Assembly (NCBI RefSeq): GCF_001949145.1
Contig: NW_019091397.1
Location: forward strand, 772,651 to 786,072
From: Acanthaster planci
Lineage: Eukaryota; Echinodermata; Asteroidea; Valvatida; Acanthasteridae
Length of the DNA: 13,422 nucleotides
Reading direction: 5' to 3'
A program made the translations under genes and the position numbers. This document shows, piece after piece, positions 1 through 9,700 of this stretch; position 1 is the first letter of the stretch, and every line of letters starts with the position of its first letter. The notes under the pieces were generated by a model. It was not told where the DNA came from. It was given only the letters and a program-made list of their open reading frames with translations, and did not search any database.

Positions 1-630
1 CCCGCGCTTTGTCTTCAGTGCAGTGCAGTGATAATCTGCTGCGAGCGCCAGGCAGCGCGAACAAATGCGCTCTGCACAAACAATACACGGATTACCTCCG
101 CTAATTGCAGCGCTCTGCGCTGAAAGAATACAGGGATTGATTGGGCAGTGCCCGGCAGCTCTCAGCAACTCGTACTTTTATTCCAGGCTTTTATAAGTTC
201 GGTCACCCCGGCTATAAAATAAAGTCACAATTCACCGGCTCCAGCAACCCATTATTGCCTTGGACCAATTTATTTACCGCCAATGATGGCTTAAACTTTT
301 TAACTGACAGCCCCAAACTTTTTAAGAAACGCCCAGCAACTTTTTTTTTTATAGTAAAGTTCCGATTTCGGAATCCCCGGCCACGAATATAAGGCCTATG
401 GCTCCGGTACCGGAGCCCCCGGCTGGAAGTGGTAAAGGTAGTGCGGCAATAGAGGTGCTGTTGCAGCATCTCAAAAAAAAAGACTGATATGCATTCTTGA
501 AATATGATGTGTGCTGACCAAAGACGGAAGACTTTTTGTGGCCTTAAATAAGATTTTTTTTAAGCTAATGAACTATTCAAATATTGATCTTGTGTATGAC
601 TTTGTTGCCCTTTTGTTCGCATTTTTACAG
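1..630. other. Intron sequence upstream of first visible exon; GC-rich palindromes, weak LTR-like signal
   Basis: No TARBP1 exon was recognised here. The first 130 bases are GC-rich with small hairpins (CAGCGC/GCGCTG at 108-113 and 117-122). An 18-bp perfect palindrome, GGCTCCGGTACCGGAGCC, lies at 400-417, and a TTCCGA/TCGGAA hairpin at 360-373. The - strand holds TATAAAA (189-195), AATAAA (177-182) and an 85-residue basic open frame (212-469) that I do not recognise. The mix is reminiscent of a retroelement LTR, but no paired LTR or primer site is visible, so this is only a suggestion. An (A)9 run ends near 481. Confidence 0.4.
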
Positions 631-712
631 CTCTGTTGTACACTCACAACACAAACCAGCTAGTAACTTCTTTCTCTTCAGTGTCCATCCTATTCATGAT
701 TACACCATGCAG
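631..712 (+). CDS. TARBP1: TARBP1 exon A (first in window), end of helical region
   Basis: This 82-nt internal exon follows acceptor TTTTTACAG and ends at donor CAG|GTATGT. It adds one nucleotide to a codon from an unseen upstream exon and then encodes 27 residues containing [15 protein letters not shown]. That segment continues straight into [10 protein letters not shown] of the next exon. It matches the vertebrate TARBP1 pattern I recall (FFF..FHPL.DY followed by TIF.ILP), which is the main reason for calling it. A second good acceptor inside the exon (TTCTCTTCAG, ending 681) would give only 31 nt and lose the conserved FFLFS, so the longer form is preferred. The exon lies 3 kb from its neighbour, which is unusual but in keeping with the other large introns. 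Confidence 0.8.
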
Positions 713-3700
713 GTATGTCAGAATGTGTGCGCACAATTAAAGGGGATGGGCCATGTAGGGTTAAATGTTATATGATAGTTTTCAACCGTCTTACAAGCAG
801 TAAGTTGGATTGGCCCCTCTGTTACGTTATTAAATCTGCAAACTTGGTGTTTTCTGTGCTTTTTCAGTGTCCACCTGGGCTCTTCACAAAAATTTATTGA
901 AATCGGTCAATGAGGGCAGCAGACAAATGTTGGCAAAACTGTTACGTCATAGGAAGGACTCGACTTTCCAGTCCAGAATTCATTGTTCCAGCAAGAAAGT
1001 TGATACTAAACAAACATCAGCAATTACAGCTATCGAATAGCCAATGGTAGGACAATTACATCTTTTCAGGAAGACAAATTTTTATAATGGTGCAGGAAAA
1101 CATCATTACCAGTCAGTGTTTTTCCAAGGATAGAGTTGCACTAGGGACCACCGAGCTTGGAAATAGTTGTTCGCAGTACCCGCTGCTACATCTGACCCGA
1201 ACCAGCCAGTTGACATCAGCAAGCTCGGTGGTTAAGCCATCTGCACCAGTAAGAAGGAAGTCGTGGGTTTTCTCACAAGCCTTTGGGGGCAAACACTGAG
1301 CATACAGTGTTATAATACACGTCGGGCAGGGCAAATTCCAAAATTAGTCAGTGTTTTGTTGTCGGTCCTCTGGGTCGCCACCATGCCCGTGGCCAACAGC
1401 CTCGAGTTGTAAAATCTCTTCCTTAGTATATTCTTGTCTTGAACTGATAAGGCAATATTTCTTGTGCCTCATCAGCTCCTTCAATGTCACTTTCTTTGTC
1501 AAATGAATAAGACAAACATGACAACTAATTGCTGTCATGATGAGAAAGAGCATCAACGCTGGAATTATCGTCGCTTGAGTCTGACATGATGGCACACGCT
1601 AACGCTACTTCATTACATACTTGTCGACGCGTAAACAGTAAACAGTCGTTGGATAAAGGACTCTGTCCTATGGTGTCCCGGTTCTTGGGAATTTCTTCAG
1701 ACAACTTTCGGTACCCAACGGCTGTTGTTTAGTTTTGCTTTGAGAGGGGAGTGAAATAGGGTCGTGAAATTTATAATTTTAACTTATTTCCGCGCATTTT
1801 GAAATTATGCAGATGTGTTTTCTTGTTATATGTATGTTTTATTTTATGTGTTAATCCATGTTATACAAGAAATCTTCCCAGCATGGCCCATCCCCTTTAA
1901 TGAACATGTATGTCAAGACTGCTTCACACCTTGCTGCATTGGAACATTATTACAAGGCAACATCATTTTTTCTTCCAATTTACCATACATGAGACCTTCT
2001 GTTTTGGCCATAATGCACATACTAGGGAAGCAATAGTTCTCATCTACACTCATGTCAGACATTGTTAATAACATTATTGAAATTCGGTAAAAATTTACTT
2101 GTGGTTTTTCCGATCAACCCTGAATTTTCAGCACAACCCTGAATTTTCAGCACAACCCTAAAATTTTTGTCGGTACGGAAATTAGACAAATTTCAAAAAT
2201 ATAACAAAAATAAATCCTGTTGTCTTTTCTATCATCACAAAACACCTCTGAACAACCTTTTTCATGTTAAAATGCTTGTATTTACATGTTTTCTGACTTA
2301 AATCTGCAACTTCTTATTTTCACGGGTTCCCTTCATGTTTTGCTGTCGTGGTGATGAAATATACGCAGTAATGCTCAATGAATCGAAGTGATGCTGCACT
2401 CACATTTGTTGGTCCCCATAGACTGTGCATGCGTTTAGTTTGTGTATTCACGCATGCGCAATAGTGACACAGTGGTTGTCGGCCTGAAAAATTATTCTAG
2501 CAGACAATGCATATCGTTGGTGACCCATGTGAGGGATTGATACTGCCATTTCATTTGAAGTCCTCGTGTGTGAATAAATTGCCATTGTCTATCAAATGGT
2601 GAAATTTAATAGCTTCTGGTAAGAAAGATCGCGGGAAAATCAAAGAGTTTACCTTCAAATAACTTTGATGCCACATGAAAGACTAGTAACTTTTATGTAC
2701 AAAAAATTTTTTGAAATTCATTTCGTTTTTCATAGGGACCCACTTTTGTCATTTTCCATGTTTTTTACCTTATTTTGTCAAATTCCCCTCAGATCATCGG
2801 TGATACCGTTTGGAAGACTGATACATTTTTTGTATCTATCAGCTCATTTTTGTCAAGATCAAGAGTCATTTGTCTGAAATGCGGTTTGTTTTTCTTGCGG
2901 ATTCAAATTTCCGCACTGAGTTTGGCAGTGGTCAAAAATAAAATGTCTGGATTTCGGGCATGGTGCACACGTACACACACCTGAATATGAGTGTGTTTGG
3001 GTACGAGTTGGCCTACTGCATTGCAGGAATACCTACAATCATGCCAAATTGCCTGACTAAAAGGCACAAACAAAAATCAATCCTTTTAATCCATACGGTT
3101 ACCTTCTTGTATGATACTTTCTCATTAGAGTGTTCATAATATTCCTCACCATTCACAAGTAGGGAAATGTCAGGGAAACCTAGCAAAACTTACAGCTAGC
3201 TTCACTTTCAACTTCTGACTCTGTTACTTCGGAGGTACGTGACAAAAACCTGCAAAAATTTGGCGGAAAATGGATTTTTATAGTGTGCAAGTTAGCAAAA
3301 GGGACTTTGAGTGTTTCGATTCTCATCGGTACGGAATTGAGGGGCAAACAACTTTATCTGAGCTTGATATTGATCGATTACTTTTGGTGTCCATCTGGAC
3401 GAGTCAAGAGCCATAATGGCTTCTGGCGCTGTAATGGGATTCAGTGTGCATGCACACCAACTAAGTGAGGGGCATGAACATATGTGCACTGGTTCCTGCC
3501 ACACCGTGCCTGTGCAAAATAAGGCAAGACTTTTAGGAGAAATAATGATTCACTTTCCATTATAACAGGGATGAGTTATTTCTTTAATATTTAAGTGTAG
3601 TTGGTCAGTCCATTCGTTTCCTTGATTCAGCCTTGATTGGTAAGCGGTACACCACCAAATGCCCTGTGGTGATTTTATTGTTGCATAATTGTGCCGATTT

Positions 3701-6700
3701 GACAACTGTTTGACATTTGTCTAACAGTTCCATTTATTTTATCTTTTTGCAGACAATATTTCACATTCTTCCAGTTTTGTGCTCCCTGGCCAGTGATGAA
3801 TTTCTAGATCCCAAGCTCTTTGACAAGGATTCCCCTTTATTGTGGAGCAACTCCAACAAATTTCATCCTATAATTCGTCTGTATAACCCAGAGAATTCTC
3901 TGATACAAGAAGAGTACTGTATAAGTCTCTGTGTACAGCCGTCAGCAGCACAAGCCATTCCTGGTGAGACAAATACTAGAATCAAAACCATAGCATTAAA
4001 GACCCATGCAATATAGTCTTTTAATGCAGTTCTTTCAAATGCTCCTTGGTACCCCATTTAACCTGATTTTCAGATTTTATTGTGTAATTCTAATTTGATT
4101 TGTGCCTTTTTCATTTTTAGCAAACTTTATATATAAGTGTCTGTAATGGCATCCAGGGCAGAAAGTTACTTGTAAGTGCTAGAGCAAGTTTTGAAGAAGT
4201 TTAAACATTCTGCTGTTGTAAAGTCTGTCCTCTCTGGTAGAAAAATAACTTGGCGGTATTTCTTTGATCTTCATGATACCACACTTATCACATGCCCTGT
4301 TTGTCTGTATCCATGGAAATTATTTACAGCCTGCTTGAACATGTTTTATTGAATGCAATTTTTGTAGCTTGACCACTTTGTTTCTTTCAAAGGTATGAGT
4401 GTGGTGAGTTCAACCTTTGAATCTATTGACAAGGATTCTAATGTCCAGAAAAAGATTATTCCTTGGCAAGATACACTGATGCCTGGATTTGATGATGTCA
4501 TTGGGACAGCAGGGCAGGAGAAGGGATCAAGGAAGGATAGTCTGATACTTGTAGCATCACTCATAGACAAGGCACCAAATCTAGGAGGTAAGTCTTGATG
4601 CAAGCCATGAGGGCTCGAGATGTGATTGTTTCAGTAGAGATTACCCATTGAGTAGGATGACCAAGACTTGCCTGCACACTGGTCTTAACAGGAATCAAGG
4701 ACAAAAATCCTTGGTCTGATCAGGATCTTGGCAGACTCATATTTGAGTGAAGATCTCATCATGTACATCTGTAGCCTGTTAACAAAATGTATCATAAATG
4801 GACAGGCCTGAAGTTTTTATTAACAGACAATCAATCAAAAGTTCTGCCATTATGTACAGTATCATTCAAAATTATCTAGATTCCTGCATGAATCTCGCGG
4901 GCCCCCAAAATACAAATTTTTAGTAGCTAAGTTTTCATCCGTGGGTTGCCATGATTTCCACGCTATCCATGCGTGGTCCGTGTGGACCAAAAAAAAAAAT
5001 CTCGCCAGGTACAGTTAAGGACGCCAGTCCTTGTGATTGGGAAATATTAGGCATGTGAAAAAACACTCCAGTATATTTTCAGGTGTGCAATTTTTCTAGG
5101 CATGTGATTTTGAGTTCCAAACTGAACAATCTGGTATACTGTAGTTCTAATTACATCCGATTCAAGAGCTCACATGAGAGGGGTTTGTACTTCATCCAGT
5201 TCCAACCAAATCTGTGACATTTTCATTAGAGTCTTTGTAAGGTTTTTTCACATGTCAGTGATGGAAGTAATTGGGTTCGTATCGCAAAATGTGGGACAAA
5301 TCTGAAAACGATCAGCATTTTTTGTGAATCAAAATTTCTGATAATTCATGCAAAACCATAACCGACGCTTGACATACCTGCGCGGTAACGGCCGGCCGGC
5401 CGGCCAGCTAGATTGCCAAAATTATTTTGGCAACGTCATGACGGCCAATGTTCACTGAAAATGTCTGCCCAGCTGGCGCTGCGTGGTGCAGTATACGTGG
5501 TGCGCGACGGCCTGCCAAGACCTTGCGTAAATCAAGGGCAAAAACACGCTGGCACTTACCCTAAGTTTCCATCGTTTTTATAAGCGCACCAATGGTGGCC
5601 TTGGGCATGAAGTTGCTGCAGTTTTGTGCATCAGCTCATGTAGTTCATACAATAACGTACACGTGAGCGACACACCCACAGTACATGTACATGCGGTTGT
5701 TTTGGCGACACAAACTACATGTTCTTGTACATATACACGCTGTTGTTTGACACTTTTACTATACTACTATAGTAGTATAGTATATATTACTATACTACTG
5801 CATACTATACCCACACGTTTATGTTGCTACTAAAACTGTCAAAATGCCAAAAGTTCCGTCGAACCACATCTTCAGGAATTGGCAGAATGACATGCCATGG
5901 TTGAAGCAGGAACAGCAGTCTAAGGGAATCATCCTTTACTGTAAACTTTGTCGATCACATGAAGGAAAAATCAAAGCTGTTCGAAAATTTTCCTGACACT
6001 CTCGTGAGAGGAATTAGCCGGAGTAGCCTCAAAAAGGACAACTGTGTTAAGCATGGCAGGACCCTCATGCACCAGCATGCATCACGGCTGCAAAGGAATG
6101 TCCCTAGAACCCTTGACAGTATTTTCAAAACTACTCTGATTGGTCGGGCTTTTGCAAATGCATCAAAGACAGAGAAGTAGCGAGTTGGTGGTTTGTTTGA
6201 TGTAGCATACATGATGGCCAATGATTTGTAAGCCACGGAATCTTATTTCTATCACCATAAATCACCAAATTAGGCCAAAAAAACATATCTTTAGGCTTAC
6301 ATGTACATGTTACTGGTATTTACAGGACGTAGAGCTAACTGAAGAAATGGGAGCAGGCGTCCTGTACCGTACTCAGCATTTGTGGAGATTTTTTCAAAGA
6401 ACAGAATGTCAACGAATGTCCACGCGGGCCATGTGTGGATAGTGCACAATCACGGCAACCCATGTGTGAAAACGTAGCTACTAAAATTTGTATTTTTCGG
6501 CCCTGCGTGAATCATGCAGGAGTGCAGATAACTTTGAACGATACTGTACCTGGCTGGAAAGGGCCTTTTGCTATCAATGACAGCACTTCTTATGAAGTTT
6601 ACAACTCACAGCATACTTAGTCTGTAAAACTAGCGTAATTGATGTAGGTGATCAAAGATAACAAACCTTGAGGAGAACCTGCTTAACCCCACCCTATAGC

Positions 6701-9700
6701 TCATGTCAGTAGTGGTTTGCATTCAGTCTTGAATAACCTTGATTTACAATACAGTACATGTATGTGATGAACTCTTTATTACATGCGGGTCCCTCATAGA
6801 TGTACATTAAAGCACTTTTTGAGAGAAAGTTTAGAAAAGTAGCACTTGAAAACACAATGCTACCGTATGTAGGATTTCCTACTGAATGATCAATTTTTCA
6901 TCTTTATTCATAAGTATCCATGTTGGTAATCACAAATTCTGAAAATATGAATTTTCTAGAAGCAATTAAAGGAGAAAAAAAAACATGTTTTTAAGAAATT
7001 TTGCCCTTTACAAATAGAACAGGGCATAACTTGTTTTGGCATTGCACGACCTATCCTTGTTTGCAGAGTGAGTCACATTTGGTGATGGCATAATGAAGTA
7101 TTTCGCAGGGTGTACATGTAGCAGAGCAGGGTTAGACAGATACTAATACTTAATGGCCAATATTTTATTTTTTGTAAATTATAATGGATTAATGTGATGT
7201 AATCTGCAAAAAACCTTCACATGGTGAGCTTTGGCACTTGGGTGCATATCAAATTCAAATAAATATGAACACTCTTGTTTTTACATACATGTATTAGTGC
7301 TGCCGCCGAACCGAACCAAAAATCGTCGGAAACATGGCATTTTTTAACTGAACTGAACGAAACCAAACTGATGGGTTTGGATGCTTGCCTTTAACATGGC
7401 ATGGCATTGATAGTGCTTGAAATGCCTGCAAGAAAACGTGATAAAAAAGCAAGCACACTGAAAAATGGATAACGAGTTGTGCTGTACCAGTGCCGCACCG
7501 GCACTCAGCACATGTGCGTGTACACACGTACTATAAATGTACTGTTCATGTTCGTATATGTACAGTAAACTTACGATGGCCCTGTATCACATGATGGTTG
7601 TAAAAACTATGTGGTGAGAATTCACAAATAATCAACCCGAGAACATGCAGCGTACGGCATTTCTGCTGCACAACAGATCTAAATTCTCACTACATCCAAT
7701 AGTGCTTATGTATATCAGATACAGCGTTATGTTTGCCAATCTCTGATAGCCACACCCTCAGGTTTCATATTGGGTCAGTGATGTCATACGTGGCCATGCA
7801 AAACAAATTTTGATTGGATGCTGATCACAGTCAAAGTTTTGCTTGATCGAAGGCAACTCTGGAGGGAAAACTAATTTTGCCAGGTGCAGCAGGTGCAGTG
7901 CTCCAGCACGGGCAAAGACAAGATTTGGTTCATGCGGTGGCCCAACCTGCCCTTTGTGGATCACGTTTGATCAAAGAAGTAGTGTGAATACGTTATAATG
8001 GAATTTTGCCAGATCTCTAAGTTGTTCGCAAATCTCAAATAACAAAATGCTGTTATCCATTTGAAAAAGACTGAATGAAAATTGCCCTCTGGCCACGTGG
8101 GCGCAGTCCTGGGAAAGAATGCTGACTTGTTACCAAGGCTCTTCTTCTAATATATCAAAAGCCATGGTTTGGCAGTTAAATCTATTTCATGAAAAATAAC
8201 CAAAACACAATTTGCTACTAGATCTAAGTTGATCTAGTAGTAAAGGAGGAAACTCACATTTGAGCATGCTGTTTCGTCTTGTTTTCACATATCCTATGAT
8301 CGTTTGTTGAGTCAAGCGTGGTCCAAACACAACCGCTTTTGTTGGCAAAACACATTTGGAAACTGTCATACCTCCAACGGTAACTTTCTATGGAATTTTA
8401 ACTCCTAAACAAACTTTGGGGAAACAGTTTAAAAATGTTCACATCGAAGTTGTTCGCAGATACAGATGGAGAGGAGATTCATTGCTTGTATTAACGTAGT
8501 TTACACATGGAAGTACTATATATACAGCACATTTGTAGCATGCTGTTCGATGTCTCAATGCGAATTGTATATGTGCCTGAACTTAACTGAAGTTTAGCAA
8601 AAAATTTCCGAATCGTGTCTGAACGAAACCCGAATCGAACATTGGCACCTACTCGCAGCACTATCAGATGTATTACATTTATGATTCTCGGTTGTCTGCA
8701 ACATCAATGTAGATTGTCTAGAATCATGAATTAACAGTTTTGAAAACAGGACAGTGTCCAGATCAGTTTAAAATTGATATGCACCAAAATGACAAAGCTC
8801 ACTGTCACTGTGTGGAGGGTCATATCACAAATGTATAGGATTTTGCCCAATCACACATTGTAAACCATACATGTATATCACCAATGCCCCATTTTGCAAT
8901 TTTCAATCTAGATCATTCTGTTGTCACCCCAAATTTTGAATTCAGATTGTCATTGCCACAATTTATTTGAAGGTCTGTGCCAATTTTCTTCAAATTCTCC
9001 ATATTAATAACATCTGATCTTGTGCTTTTGATATTTGCATTCAATCTTGGGTGCATCACAGCTAACAGACTGAGACAGGATTCAGACTATTTTTAAAGCC
9101 AGAACCAATATTTTTTCAACCTTTGTTGGCTTTATATCATTTTTTCTTTGCATTGGACATTAATACCCGAAAGATTTGAACCCTTTTCTAGAAAGGTTCA
9201 ATTTTCATCATCATAATCTGATCAAGAGTGGCTAATGGGGAGTTGGTGACATATTTGCATTGAGATAGCTTTTCTATATCTCTTGCACAAACAGTGGTAT
9301 GGGAATTTCCTTTTCAAATGCATTCTAGAGTTGCGCTGAACCAAATTAAAAGCAAATTTTGAATTAAGTACAGCAAAAGTTTGATGTCCGAAACAGTAAG
9401 GAGCGACCAGGTGTGCTACCAGGCGAGAGATCAACACTCGAAGGCACTTGGAACGATACCAGAGCAACTTTGTTTCAAATGTCGCTCTTTTAATGGGTTG
9501 AACCCAATGCAAATGTATGTGCATGTATTAAGTTCGTCTTTCTGAAACCAAATTTAATAGGGTCGACCCGAGTTGCTCTTAATTCTGTTCCATTCGGCAC
9601 CACCCTAGAACACCTGTCTGAAACGGGTATTTGTTGTTTATTCTTGGACAAAGGTCTGTGTCGTACAAGCCAGATATTTGGTGTATCAACACTGGTTGTT

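Larger units (their letters stand above)
1111..1587 (-). pseudogene. Broken fragment of a YQFEP/NTDW-type protein (P2X7-C-terminal-like family?), split by an insertion
   Basis: Read on the - strand from ATG at 1587-1585, the DNA gives [20 protein letters not shown], a stop, then [20 protein letters not shown] and PYQFK. The frame then shifts, and [14 protein letters not shown] and RQQNTD follow in the frame that ends at 1346-1344. An acidic serine-rich start, a PYQFEP..YTEEEL-like block and an R..NTDW block are features I associate with the invertebrate and fish proteins labelled P2X purinoceptor 7-like (the cysteine-rich cytosolic part, without the channel). The cysteine-rich core itself is missing. 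The tryptophan expected after NTD appears only on the far side of the 1123-1345 insertion, at 1111 and beyond. With one stop, one frameshift and one insertion it cannot be expressed as such. The family name is from memory and moderately unsure; the broken state is seen directly. Confidence 0.45.

Noticed and set aside
817-880. Likeness to exon 631-712: CTCTGTT, then 50 bases, then CAGTGTCCACCT
   Set aside because: Spacing and both end words agree with 631-693, but the bases between differ widely and the translation is unlike the exon, so chance is more likely than a duplicated exon.
1170-1250. tRNA gene on the - strand suggested by a B-box-like GGTTCGGGTC
   Set aside because: No cloverleaf can be built and the A box is poor. 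At most it is a tRNA-derived SINE promoter remnant.
1113-1334. - strand open frame of 73 codons
   Set aside because: It coincides with the putative inserted segment, has no family resemblance, and is probably an accidental frame.
2450-2460. NRF-1-like site CGCATGCGCA
   Set aside because: It lies in the middle of an intron without a promoter or CpG island around it, so it is probably chance.
6221-6442. Possible second exon of the zinc-finger relic after an ATTTACAG acceptor
   Set aside because: The phases from the donor-like GTAAGC at 6228 lead to an early stop, and the protein is not recognised.
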